Assembly: GCF_018446385.1 (NCBI RefSeq)
Contig: NC_055997.1
Coordinates: forward strand, 44,396,254-44,460,253
Length of the DNA: 64,000 nucleotides
Direction: 5' to 3'
Origin: Zingiber officinale
Lineage: Eukaryota; Streptophyta; Magnoliopsida; Zingiberales; Zingiberaceae
In this document: positions 36,041 through 47,639 of the stretch, one piece after another
Layout: each line of letters opens with the position of its first letter
How positions within the stretch are numbered: position 1 is the first letter of the stretch
The notes under the pieces: generated by a model
Told to the model about the DNA's origin: nothing
What the model saw: only the letters and a program-made list of their open reading frames with translations
Databases searched by the model: none
Translations under genes and position numbers: made by a program

Positions 36041-36612
36041 AAATTTAATAAAAAATACAAAATTTTTAAATATTTTGGACTAAAATATAATATTCTTGGT
36101 GATACAATAGAGATATTACAAAATTATTTGTTTAAAATGCCGGGGAGAGTAAGTTTTTTATTACGTAGAAACACAAAGCCCCAATAATAAATAATATCTA
36201 AACTTTGAAATAATATTCATATATATTTCATTATAATCACTTTAATTCATTCATGTTTGGTCATCTAATCTATTTCTGCACCATTCTAAGCCCAGACACG
36301 TTCCCACCTTTACCATAATGTATCCGGTTTATATTTTCTCTTTATATTTATCTATATTTTAAAAATGATGATATAATCACGAAGACGGAAAAAAATAGCC
36401 GAAGTGAATCATTGCATGGACGAACTGAATCATTACTTGAAATAAATACGGTAAGAAACACGTAGAAAGTATAGTGAAGAAATTAATTAGATCTTTTCAA
36501 AAATAAAAATTTATATAAAAAAAAATTATCTACTAAACTTATTAAAGAAGGTTATATTGTTATTACATAAACACGAACTTCCGATAATAAAGAGCTCAGC
36601 TCGATCATGTAT
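36041..36612. other. AT-rich spacer
   Basis: No gene or element recognised; the CACTA terminus at 36613 is inserted at its right end. Confidence 0.5.
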
Positions 36613-36780
36613 CACTATAAGAAAAATCCTCATAGATATCGGTGGAACAACAGCGATTTTAAGTAAATTCTGATGTCTTTGAGTATTTTATACCGATGTT
36701 CCTAAAAATCGGTGTCTAAGAGCGCAGATTTTCACTCATAGACATCGATTTTTTTAGTCGATGTCTATGAGCGACTTTTT
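36613..36780 (+). mobile_element. Terminus of a CACTA transposon (outermost layer)
   Basis: It begins CACTATAAGAAAAATCC and continues with subterminal ATCGG/CCGATGTCTATGAG words. It aligns well with the reverse complement of the right end of the other CACTA (61050-61227), so it is the same family. The bases before it are TAT (36610-36612). It is cut at 36780 by a copia LTR; its other end must lie beyond the window. Confidence 0.75.
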
Positions 36781-37409
36781 TGTTGGTTAGTTCTAGGAAA
36801 ATCGTACCGGTTCCATTGTACAAAAATTTTGTACAAGTGTCGAACCTTTCCTAAATAACCTATTGTGTTCTTTAGAAGTTAAATTTAGAATCGCAAACGG
36901 AACTTAACATTATTGATCCCAAATTTAACTTATATGTTCTTAATGGTTTAAATTTGGATCGCAAGCAGAACTTAACACTATTGATCCAAATCCACCTACG
37001 TTATAAATTCAATTAAATATTAATTTCTAAAATTGGCTTCCAGGTTAAACATAGCGAGGCACAAGGCCTTCTTGGATATGGAAGCAACCACCACTTCCTA
37101 GACAAAGCCTTTTAAGGAAAACTAATATTTAATTTCCTTATATAACTCTAGATTTAACCAAAAAGAACAATCGAATCACAAATTCGAAAAACAAAGAAAA
37201 ACACAAACATGAATTACTAATTCGAAAAACTAGATCTAATGTCTCTTGTGTTTGTAATTCATACAAAGAAAAATAACTAGCATGATGCGGAAAATAATTG
37301 CTAATTATACCTTTTCTTTGTATGCTAATAACCTCAAGATCTTCTGCCGTATTTCTCGACAAGCCTTGGACGTCGTGTGGGCGACGATCCTCCAAGATGA
37401 ACACCACCC
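36781..37409 (-). repeat. Left part of the 3' LTR of a minus-strand copia
   Basis: Starts TGTTGGTTAG and contains TTGTACAAAATTTTTGTACA-like sequence, matching in reverse the end of the LTR at 45835. It breaks at 37409 where a gypsy LTR begins. The LTR resumes at 61294, and 61294-61575 repeats 37132-37409. Removing the insertion and one repeat gives an LTR of about 2.4 kb, close to the 2.6 kb of the related plus-strand copia. A run of T (36776-36780) may be the target duplication. Confidence 0.85.
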
Positions 37410-40400
37410 TGTAACGCCTCGCCCTTCCCCGCCACTCGCGAAGGGGGCGAAAGGACGGGGGTTACTTGAAACCATACATACATGGCAGTGGAAGTAAATA
37501 ATATTATTTTTTTTTTGAAACAAACTAAACTAACTTAAGAATACAATCATGTTGTCATAGAAACATGTTTATTATCATAGGATCATATATCCAACATATC
37601 ATGTTAACATTCATAACTTGATCTAACATCTACTACTTGCAACATGATGCATAGCATTTTACTTGAAATAAGCATACTATCAGAGATCATCAAAACATAA
37701 GTTCATAGTGAGTAGACATCAATAAATATCATCCATCATATGTAAAGTTTTAGAACATAGAAACATTAAGTAGATTTATTCCACCATGCCACTGCCACAC
37801 ACATTCTTGCCCTTCCTGCTGCTCCCTTTTAATTCAACCATTCTTTTCCTTTGTCTGCAGTACAAGGGAAATTAAACTATAAGCACATAGGCTTAGTAAG
37901 ATTCTTTCCTACTCACAAAACATGAATCATGCATCTAAACATAAAATGGTAACATGTTCATTTAACCAACATTTAGATATAAATCTGCATACTAGCATAA
38001 AGTAGAGTCATACTCATGTAAGTAAATCATAACATAGCATGTGAGAGTTCATACACAAAGTAATAACATGATCATCTAGGCATCATAAACTTATTTTTCA
38101 AAAAGGAACATCTTACTAAAACATAAAGGAAAACATTTAGCATGAATAAGCATATGCAAGATGTCCTTTGAAAACATGCATCATGAATGAGTATATGCAA
38201 GATGTCCTTTGAAAACATATATATCATATAAATACTTAAACATAATCTCATCATGAGGGCCTGGCTTTGTACCACATACATACATAAATGCGCGCATCCT
38301 AAGTAGATCCAAGGTAGCAAATCTTGAACCTACTAGGAACTAGGCCCGTTTCATAGACCATCGACCTAGGGGCAACTTAGGAGCCCATCCCTTTTTACTA
38401 GGCCCGTTTCATAGACCATCGACCTAGGGGCAACTTAGGAGCTCATCCTTGGTACAAGCCATACAAAGTAAAATAACATATCATGTTTCATATCATAGCA
38501 TATCATGTTCTTGTCATATCATGGCATATCATATTCTTGTCATATCATGAAGAGTGCTCTTAGTCCCAACTTAAGGGAAGCTTCTCTTAGGCTTTTCATC
38601 ATACATAAGCCTTACATAACATAGTAGCATAAAGTGCAGATAACACATAGCATTTCTTAGAGAAAACATACATGATGGCATAAGTGCACATAACAAATAG
38701 CATGATGGCATAAAATCCATATTACATCATAAGAAATCATTAGCATATATGATTGGGGTTTTGATCTTCCTATAACCCTAAATCTTAACCTAGCAGAAAC
38801 CTAGAGGTAGGATTCTAGGTTTTCTTTTTATTTTTAACCCCACATGAAGCATGAAAAACTTAAACTAACCATATATCAAGAATCATACATCATGAGAAAA
38901 CATAAATATGCATAGTTAGGTTCAAAACATTTCCCTAAACCTTCCATTTAATCTTGGCTGAACCCTAAAGGTAAGGATCTTAAACTTTGACTACCATAAA
39001 AAGCATGAAAACTTAAACTAACCATAGACAAGGGATCATACATCATGATGGAGCATAACAAGCATGATTAGATTTCAAAACCTTGCTCTAAGTCTTATGT
39101 TCATCCTTGGCTGAAACCTAAGGTAAGGTTCTAAGTTTTGTTTATACAACATGTAGCATGAAACCTTAACTAACAACATATAATAGATCATACATCATGA
39201 AGGAGCATAAACAAGCATGATTAGATTTCAAAACCTTGCTCTAAGACTTATGTTCATCCTTGGCCGAAACCTAAGGTAAGGTTCTAAGTCTTGTTTATAC
39301 AACATGTAGCATGAAAACTTAACAAACAACATATAATAGATCATACATCATGAAGGAGCATAAACAAACATGATTAGATTTCAAAACCTTGCTCTAAGCC
39401 TTATGTTCATCCTTGGCCGAAACCTAAGGTAAGGTTCTGTGTTTTGTTTATACAACATGTAGCATGAAAACTTAACTAACAACATATAATAGATCGTACA
39501 TCATGAAGGAGCATAAACAAACATGATTAGATTTCAAAACCTTGCTCTAAGCCTTATGTTCATTCTTAGCCGAAACCTAAGGTAAGGTTCTAAGTTTTGT
39601 TTATACAACATGTAGCATGAAAACTTAACCAACAACATATAATAGATTATACATCATGAAGGAGCATAAACAAGCATGATTAGATTTCAAAACCTTGCTC
39701 TAAGCCTTATGTTCATCCTTGGCTGAAACCTAAGGTAAGGTTCTATGTTTTGTTTATACAACATGTAGCATGAAAACTTAACTAACAACATATAATAGAT
39801 CATACATCATGAAGGAGCATAAACAAGCATGATTAGGTCTTAAAATTTTACTCTAAGCCTTGTATTCCATCTTGGCCAAAACCTCAAGAGTGAGGTTCTA
39901 GACTTTTTGTTACAACATGAATCATAAATTGTAAACTTGACAACCATAAGTGACCACAACTCCTTATCTTGGCCGAAACTTGCAAGGAAATCCCAAAGTT
40001 TTTTCAAACAACTTTTAAACATAAAGCGTACGAGAACTACTTGTACTGCAGGTGAGGGAATACATACATCCTCTCGCTTAATTTACTAAGAGAATACCCT
40101 TTGCTTCTTAAAACTTTTTCCTAGAAGAATTTCTTTGGCTTGGTTTCGACAATGGTGAGGGTGAGGCTTTGGTTTTTCGGTGGAGAGAAGAAGGAAGGAT
40201 GAAAAGAGAAGAAAAATGAAGTTTTCTTTCCCTTTTTCTTATTTATGTTGAATGAAGGAAGAAGGCAAATTCATCTTTTTCCATTAGTGAGGAAGAAGGC
40301 AACTCCAACTTTTCCTTCTAAGTCTCCTTCTAAATGAAAGGCCTTCACCTTAACTACAATTTCCCTTCTTTTCCTAACAGCAAACCCCTGCTGGGGCTAC

Positions 40401-40485
40401 TGGTATCACATACATGCATCTTACACAAGGTCCAAGGTTCAAACCTTGGTCATGTCTCTTTTTGGTTCTATTTTTCTTTTATTTT
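37410..40485 (-). mobile_element. Gypsy LTR (minus), left part, split by a CACTA
   Basis: Edge TGTAACGCCTCGCCC. It shares in reverse the landmarks of the LTR at 88: TAGACCATCGACCTAGGGG with GAGCCCATCC (twice, 38340-38455), a CTGCAGTACAAGG block near 37855, and CTTGGCCGAAACCTAAGG repeats. A CACTA interrupts it at 40486, and the last about 65 bp lie at 61231-61293. No internal region is attached, so it is a solo LTR. Confidence 0.85.
39060..39840 (-). repeat. About 153-bp tandem repeat in gypsy LTR (about 5 copies)
   Basis: Repeated blocks GATTAGATTTCAAAACCTTG, CTTGGCCGAAACCTAAGG and ACAACATGTAGCATGAAA recur about every 153 bp. Each holds one GGCCGAAA core (or GGCTGAAA). Confidence 0.9.
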
Positions 40486-40815
40486 CACTACAACAAAAAC
40501 CTTCATAGACATCGGTTTTCCACCGGTGTCTATTTCATTTTCGACCGATGTCTATGAAGTCGATGTTAAAAGTCTGTCATTTTAGACATCGGGTTAAAAC
40601 TGGTGTAGTATCACTTAACGACACCGGTCTTCGAATCGGTTATTAACCGGTGTAGTATCACTTAACGACACCGTTTCATCAACGGTGTAAAACCGATGTA
40701 ATATTGTATGTTAATAACACCAGTTTTGGTAGCGGCAAATGACCGATGTAATATTAGTTAATAACACCGGTTTTGCAGCGGTGGAAAACCGATGTAATAT
40801 GTATATTTTTTAACA
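40486..40815. repeat. Left subterminal repeat region of the CACTA
   Basis: Alternating direct and inverted copies of ACATCGGTTTT, AACACCGGTTTT and GAAAACCGATGTAATAT. Subterminal repeats of this kind bind the transposase in known CACTA elements; here this is inferred. Confidence 0.75.
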
Positions 40816-41645
40816 ACACAAATTTGATTTCCGAAACAATGAAAGACTGACAATAATAAAAAAAATACACAAATATTCACAAATTATACAAATTTTCTTC
40901 ATTCAACAGTATCCATAAAATACACAAATATTCACAAATTATATAAATAATCTTCTTACAACAATATCCAAAAAATACCCAAACATTCTTTTTACATCAA
41001 AAGCTAGCTAATAGATATCAAAATCAAGGTAGAACATTCTTTTAATAACACATCAAGGTAGAACCGCACTTCAAATGTAATCTAGCATGCATTCAGCCCA
41101 CTCGAACCGCACTTTCAACTCTGGAGTACTTGAGATTTGTAAACTGTAAAAACACATAAATAATATATTAGTAAACCAAGACTAAAAATCATAGTTGAAA
41201 AAGTAGTAAGAGCACCAGGTAACAAGATGACTAATTGGAATGCTTAAAAAGAAAAACATTCATCATTTATCTCAACCACATCATATATTGATAGATCTAT
41301 CATTCCTGGGAACTTAATATAATCCAAACCAAAAATTTTAATCTAACTACATAAACAACAATTTAATCTTTCAAATTCAATTCATTAGTAGTCGGCCCAA
41401 ATGACATAACCGTTTACCACTAAGAGTACATGAAAAGTAAATAAATTCACTTTTAGTTTGCAAATAATAAATTCATTTTTATCACTAAGAGTACATGGAA
41501 AGTAAATAAATTCCTCAGCAGCAATAAAGGTGAATAACATCAATTCATTTATATGATTTCCAGTGAGATATATATATATGCACCTTAGATGATAATTTAT
41601 GTTTCAAAAGTGAAGCAACGGAGCATAAAGCAACAATAGTCAATA
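40816..41645. other. CACTA interior with a short tandem repeat, no gene
   Basis: The word ACACAAATATTCACAAATTAT is duplicated around 40867 and 40922. The rest is AT-rich and shows no coding signal. Confidence 0.5.
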
Positions 41646-41649
41646 ACCA

Positions 41650-42360
41650 CACCGCATTGCCAATGTCATTCATGTAAAGATTCAGCCGTAGCAAGGACTT
41701 AGTTTTCTTAACAAACTCAGCGATGCTAAAGGCGCCTTTGGGACCAATCTCATTGTTGCCAATATCTAGAAGTGTTATTTTTCCTAAACAAAAAGAAATA
41801 TAATTTTACATAATTGCTGAGAAGTAGTACAATCAATAAATACTAGAAAGCCAACAGATCTGATGAAGAAATTAAATCTGCAAGAAAGAACTGCATGGAT
41901 AGAAAATCTAAGTGTGTGTAAGTCTTATTAGCTTGAGATGTATAGATCGAATTGCTTTATTCTCAACTAGTGCTCCAGCAAGACTTGCAAAACCCTATAA
42001 AATTTCACATGGAAATAAGGTGTAAGGAGTAAGGACACCAGAAACAAAGTGTAAAAGATCTAGGAATTTCATAAAAAAATATGAAAGATTGCCCAAAAAT
42101 AAGGTCATACAGAATATTCAATCATATTATTGTTAAGTTCCAGTACACGTAAAGTTTGATTTTCTTTTAGCATATCTGCAATAACCCTTGCACCCTACAT
42201 AACATATTTAGCATTCAGACTTTACCAGAATCAAGAATCATTTTCTTCCTCAAGAAACAAACAACCGGAACTTGCAACATGTAAAATTAAACAACCTCAT
42301 CTCCAATACCTGAACTGTTTAGTTGGAGTTCCTGAATACATCCATTTACCTTCAAAATAT
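41650..42360 (-). pseudogene. Captured leucine-rich-repeat (RNI-like) gene fragment
   Basis: Four minus-strand exon-like blocks with AG/GT edges: 42296-42360 (ILKVNGCIQELQLNSSGIGDE), 42111-42194 (GARVIADMLKENQTLRVLELNNN), about 41940-41994 (GFASLAGALVENKAIRS) and about 41650-41783 (GKITLLDIGNNEIGPKGAF, then KSLLRLNLYMNDIG). The L..L.L..N.IG..GA pattern is that of ribonuclease-inhibitor-like LRRs, in the style of plant NLRC3-like/EMB2004-type proteins. Such proteins bind partners through the LRR; the exact function is unknown. Only four repeats are present, and the last block diverges after NDIG. Introns are kept, so capture was from genomic DNA. Confidence 0.68.
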
Positions 42361-42501
42361 CTGAAAGAAAGTGACATTATAGACAATGATTTCAAAGTAA
42401 TGCAAAAGAGGAAGTTACCTATTGAATTTCGAAAACAATACAAACTATAGAAGGCATCAAGAATCGACATAGTTTGACAAATAGAAAGCACGAGATTATG
42501 A

Positions 42502-43052
42502 ACCTCATCAATCCGAATATTATAGATCAAAATACTAGAATCTTCCATTCCAGCAGCAATCATGTTATTATCTGCAGGATGAAATGCTAAAGACGTGGCT
42601 ACCGGTGGGGTTGGCATAAAAGTGGTTATAACCTGAAAGATATGTTTCGATTTAGTCGGTTTAGTCGGTGTGGTTTCTCCATTTTTGGTAGCAAGAGTAA
42701 AATCAATTCATGGCTACGCACCTTAAAAGTCCACATATTTAACAGAGAAACTTTTCCACCTGATGCAGACGTTGTATAAGAGTCATTCTTAGATAAAGCA
42801 ATACAAGCAGTTGCTTCTTCTGGATTGTTATCACTCCTTTCATTGGTCATAAGAATACCATTTGGTGGCTGACGGAGCTGAGGAGCAACAGATGCAATTG
42901 ACTGAACAAGCAAAGCAAACAATCAGCACTAGGCTTATAGCAAATAGATAATTTCTTACAACTGTTTCTTTCTGACCTTGCCCGATGGATTTCGTTCATC
43001 GCACGGCCACTGCCAGAGTTTATGCACTGCATTGGAACCAAGTGCTAGTAAA
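42502..43052 (-). pseudogene. TPL-like: Captured TOPLESS-like co-repressor fragment
   Basis: Three exon blocks with proper splice edges: 42977-43052 (LLALGSNAVHKLWQWPCDERNPSGK, donor GTCAGA), 42722-42901 (SIASVAPQLRQPPNGILMTN, EEATACIALSKNDSY, SASGGKVSLLNMWTFK) and about 42502-42632 (FMPTPPVATSLAFHPADNN, GMEDSSILIYNIRIDEV). This is part of the WD40 region of TOPLESS/TPR nuclear co-repressors, which bind EAR-motif repressors. The LisH/CTLH N-terminus and most WD repeats are missing. Key changes include MWTF for MMTF and TTSASGGK for VMSASGGK. It is followed directly by the LRR fragment on the same strand. Confidence 0.82.
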
Positions 43053-43235
43053 CTGCATCCAGAAGAAAAACTGCATTGGAACCAAGTGCTTTGATTTTAC
43101 CATCAGTTGAAGTTGAGAAGAAAAACATCATAGATAGAAATAATGAAACACTAGAAATATATAATTCTGTTTCTGTCCAGTATACTGTTTCTATCCAGTT
43201 GAAGCATCCCACACCTATTCATCATGCAACAGAAC

Positions 43236-45835
43236 TGTTAGAGTGTATACTAAAAGCCTAGCTTTAGGTATAAACATTTATCTAAAAATAAGAATCACAT
43301 TGGTCAAATGTCTACATTTATGATAAATGTAGTTGTTCAATTAATTTATATTGTAGATAACATGGTGTGTGGTGTCACACACAGAGGATCATGTTATCAG
43401 TACCTTATAAATTATAAACAGTAGCTCACGACCATAATGGAAAGGAACAAACCATTGGAAGGTCGTAGTGTAATTAGGTATTAGTTTATCTTAACTATAT
43501 AATTACACTAGTACACTTAAAGTGTATTGAGTAGGACCATTTGAGGTCGTTTCTTTTATACTGACTTTATAAAGAAACAAAGACCTCGGTTATTATGGAA
43601 GTGTGTGCTCTTAATCCTGATATAATAACAAGCATATATATTTGATATTTATTTCTTTAATTTATCAATGGGTGAGATTTAGTTCGATGAATCAATAAGC
43701 CCGATAAGTTGGGAAATGGTATCACTTATAGTATGTGTTGTTGATTATAGAAGGAAACTGTGTCCTAGAGATACTTGGTTGATAATGTCCTCAAGAGGAG
43801 CTCATAAGGATTGTCATGTTAAATCCTGCAGGTGGACTTAGTCTGACATGATAATAAGGTTGAGTGGTACTACTCTTGGACTAAGATATTAATTAAATGA
43901 GTTGTCAGTAACTCACTTAATTAGTGGACATTCGATATCTTAAACACAGGGAGACTAACACACTCATAATAAGAAGGAGCCCAAAAAAATGTAATTTGGG
44001 ATTGGTGCGGTAGTTCAATAATAGTTCTCTTATGGAATGAATTATTATTGATAAAATTAAGTTGTGTGTTCGGGGCGAACACGGGATGCTTAATTTTATC
44101 GGGAGACCAAAACCAATTCCTCCTCTCGGTCCCTATCGTAGCCTCTTATTTATAGAGTACTATACCCACCTATACCCACCTTCTATACCCACTTAAAGGG
44201 GGTCGGCCAAGCTAGCTTGGAAACAAGCTAGGGCCGGCCTAGGTATAAATTGGGGTGGCCGGCCCTAGCTTGAACCCAAGCTAGAGGGGCCGGCCATATT
44301 AAATTAAAAAGGGATTTTAATTTTAATTTTTATTATGTGGGAGATATAATTTATTAAAGAGAATTAAAATTAAAATATCTCTCTTGTAAAAGATCTACAA
44401 AATATTAAAGAAAGAGATTAGATCTCTTTCCTTATTTGTAGATTGGTGAGATATTTTATTTTCTCTTTAAAAATTATTCACATGTTGTAAAATTAAAATT
44501 ATAGAAATTTCCTTTTATCAACCATGAAGAGATTTTGAAGAGAAATTTTATTTTTTAAAATTTCCGGAAACAAATTAGGAAGTTTTAATTGTTGATTGAA
44601 ACTTGTCCAATTTGTTCTTCATTGATGTGGCCGGCCATAAGATTTCAATTGGGGAAATTTTATTTTATTTTTCTCAATTAAATCATGTCAAGGAAATTGA
44701 GGAAATTTTATTGTAATTAAATTTCTTAATTTGCTTAGGCCAAGGAATATAAAAGAAGGGGTGAGGGTGCCTTCATGGGTGACAACCTCTATTATTTTTC
44801 TCCCTCTTTTTTTCTTGGTATGGTGGCCGGCCCTTCCTTTTCTCTCCTCTCCTCTTGATGGCCGAAACCTATCTTCTTGGTGGAGTTTTTGTTGGTGGCC
44901 GGATCAAGGAAGGAGAAGAAGGAGAGAAAGCAAGTCTCGTTTCTAGCATCCCTTGGAGCATTGGTGGTGGCCGAAATTCTTCATGCTTGAAGAAAGTTAT
45001 TTTGGCCGGCCATCTTCTTCTTTTCTTCCTCTTTGTGGTGGCCGAAACTTATCTCATGCTTGGAGCTCTTGTGGTGGCCGGATACTACTTGGAGAAGAAG
45101 AAGAAGAAGGAGAGGAAGCTAGCATCTCTTGGAGCTTGGTTGGTGTTTTGATTTTCTTCCTTGGTGAAGCTTCCTTGTTGTGGCCGAACCTAGCTAGGAG
45201 GAGAAGAAGGTGCTTGGTGGTTTCTCATCTCGGAAGATTGTTGCCCACACAACGTCCGAGGTTAGAAGAGGAATACGGTAGAAGATCAAGAGGTCTTTCT
45301 AGAAGGTATAACTAGTAGTTTTTCCTTTTCTGCATCATACTAGTTATTTATGGAAATAATACCAAATACAAGAGGCTTACGATTCTAGATTTTGAATATG
45401 TTTTTCGATGTTGTGTTCTTTTGTTTTTTCTTTTCCTTGTGATTTGATTGTTCTTTTCGGTTAACCTAAAGTTATTTTAGGAAATTAAATATTAGCTTTC
45501 TATAAAAGGTTTTGTCTAGTCGGTGGTGGTTGCTCCCATATCCAAGAAGGCCATGTGCCTCGCCACGTCAGTACTGGGAACCAATTATGGAAATTAATAT
45601 TTAATGGAATTAATAACTTAAGGTGATTTGGGTCGAACGTGTTAAGTTCTGTAGGAGAGATCCAAGTCAAAACCTAAAAGAACAAATAGATTAAGTTTTG
45701 GATCAAACGTGTAAAGTTCCGCAGGCGATCCAAATTTTAATTTAAAAGAACACATGGTAGCTAGGAAAAGGTTCAGACCTTTGTACAAAATTTTTGTACA
45801 GTGGAACCTCTAGGTTTTCCGAGTAGCAACCAACA
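43236..45835 (+). repeat. 5' LTR of plus-strand copia
   Basis: A 2600-bp LTR rich in GGCCGGCC (for example 44246, 44270, 44288) and, further on, GTGGCCGAAA. A TATA context lies at 44747. It ends ...TTTTTGTACA...CCAACA at 45835. Reading frames at 44731-45315 are repeated in the other LTR but match no protein I know. Confidence 0.93.
44747..44754 (+). promoter_or_regulatory. TATA box candidate in copia LTR
   Basis: TATAAAAG followed by AAGGGGTGAGGG. The same site occurs at 51857 in the 3' LTR. It would start element transcription. Confidence 0.65.
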
Positions 45836-45837
45836 AT

Positions 45838-45849
45838 TGGTATCAGAGC
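45838..45849 (+). promoter_or_regulatory. Primer binding site of plus-strand copia
   Basis: TGGTATCAGAGC, initiator-Met tRNA type, two bases after the 5' LTR end. Confidence 0.95.
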
Positions 45850-47630
45850 TAGGGTTTTGCCTCTGTGTATTTGGTATTAGTTTAATTATGCACATGTCAT
45901 ACATAATTTAGGCAGGATAATAGTAGGATGTACTAACTTTGTGGATGCAGGATCCAACTATTATGGCTTTTAGTTATTATGTGTGTGATTGGACCCTTGG
46001 ACATGTCAAGGGCATTTATATGTGTGTGCATGATTGTATTATAAAATACTGTATTTAGTTTTATTAGGATTTTATTTTTGATCTAGATACATGTACATTC
46101 CTTTTATGGAATATAGGATCAAAAATGTAAAATTCTATTTATGTCGCGGATCGAATCTTGCAAAGCGTGGAACCTTCTAAGGACCAGAGGCGCAGCGGAA
46201 CTAGGAGCAAGATGGATGCGACAGCTAGACCAGGTGGCGGTGGCCAAATTTGGCAGCAGCTTGGGATGACAACACACGGAGGACAACTAGAGATAAAAGC
46301 AATAATAGTTGAAAATTAGATTTTCTATTTATTGCTTTTATATTGTACTGTGTGTGCATGTTGGTTTACATATTTAGTAGGATAGCATAGTTAAAATTCC
46401 TCATTTATAAATAACTAAGTGGAAGTGGGATTTTTAAGTAAATCTCATGGTCTCCATTACTGGTTTGTAAGTGATGCAAACAAGCTTGTGCGTTGGCTCT
46501 GAGTGTCTTCCTCCATAATGGATGAGCTTGTTTGTGGATCACTAGAACAGACTTCCATTTTTGGATGACTATAGGAAGTTAATTAAGTGCGTGTGATCTT
46601 CCCCAACGGAAGGGGCATAATCTTATTAATGGACTTAGTGTCAAGTAATGGTATACACTTAGACACATTTAATAGTATCCTCCCCAATGGAGTCACTACT
46701 ATCACTTGTGTGACCAAAGGGAAACCAACTATTGATTTGTCATAAAACTAGATTGGCAATATAATAAAATTAATAAACCCCTCTTACAAATGTTTGAATT
46801 TGTATACGTCCACACTAACGTGGCATACAAGATTCATGGTGTTTGAGGTAATTTTATTTGTCAAAAAGTTATATGGACAAGATAGTCAATGGGTAAAACC
46901 CTCCTCTTACAAATGATGAATTTGTATATGTCCACACTAACGTGGCATGCAAAATTCACGATGTTTGAGGTGTTGGTGAATTTAAATAATATTGTTTGAG
47001 GAATCAATGTTATTTTAAATTCAAAGAGTTTTGACCAAATATTTGATCAAAGACAGATCAACTATTAATTTTATTCATCAAGTTAACGAGATAATAAAAT
47101 TAATGAATAAAATCTCCTCTTCGATTTTGTATACACAAAAGTTATGGAGATTTTAAGGAGTTGATCTTGACCAAATATTTTTGTGATTCTTAGGATGTTT
47201 GTCAATCCCTAGTAGTCATACTATAGAAAAAGACTTAGTAGTCCCAATTGTAATGATTAGAAATAGGACTTGGACATTAAGGTAGACTGTCTTCTTAGAA
47301 CTAAGAACAATTTAGGTGTATTTAATTCATTAGTTGAAACATGTCTAGTGGTGTTATCTACCAGAACCTGGAGTGTAGATACAAGATGCCATTAGTCATG
47401 TCTGCAATTCATTACAGGGTTCCAAGAAACCCGACAACTAAATGAAAGATAAATCACCGTCCACATGGGCACTACTGTAAAAGTGGTAGCTGTTGTAGTG
47501 GGAGATGTTTATCTTTTGATAAGAATAAAACATAGATTTTTGAGTAATTGTCTTTACGCACTAAGTTTAGAGAGAACTAGTTTTCAGTTTCTAAACTATT
47601 CAAAGAACTTGATATTCTGCCTCTTTTAAT
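45850..47630 (+). other. Copia leader and degraded gag region
   Basis: Long non-coding leader. No clear Gag domain or zinc knuckle can be read. There is a local duplication of CTCTTACAAATG...GAATTTGTATA with GTCCACACTAACGTGGCAT at 46783-46845 and 46903-46960. Confidence 0.5.
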
Positions 47631-47639
47631 AACAAAATT

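Noticed and set aside
42297..42922. An intact TOPLESS/LRR fusion protein
   Set aside because: Exon blocks are separated by introns, the LRR block is in another frame than the longest reading, and most of both proteins is missing.
44855..45315. Overlapping Gly/Glu-rich frames, repeated at 56120-56631
   Set aside because: Located in the copia LTR 3' half; conservation between the two places is LTR identity, not selection on a protein.
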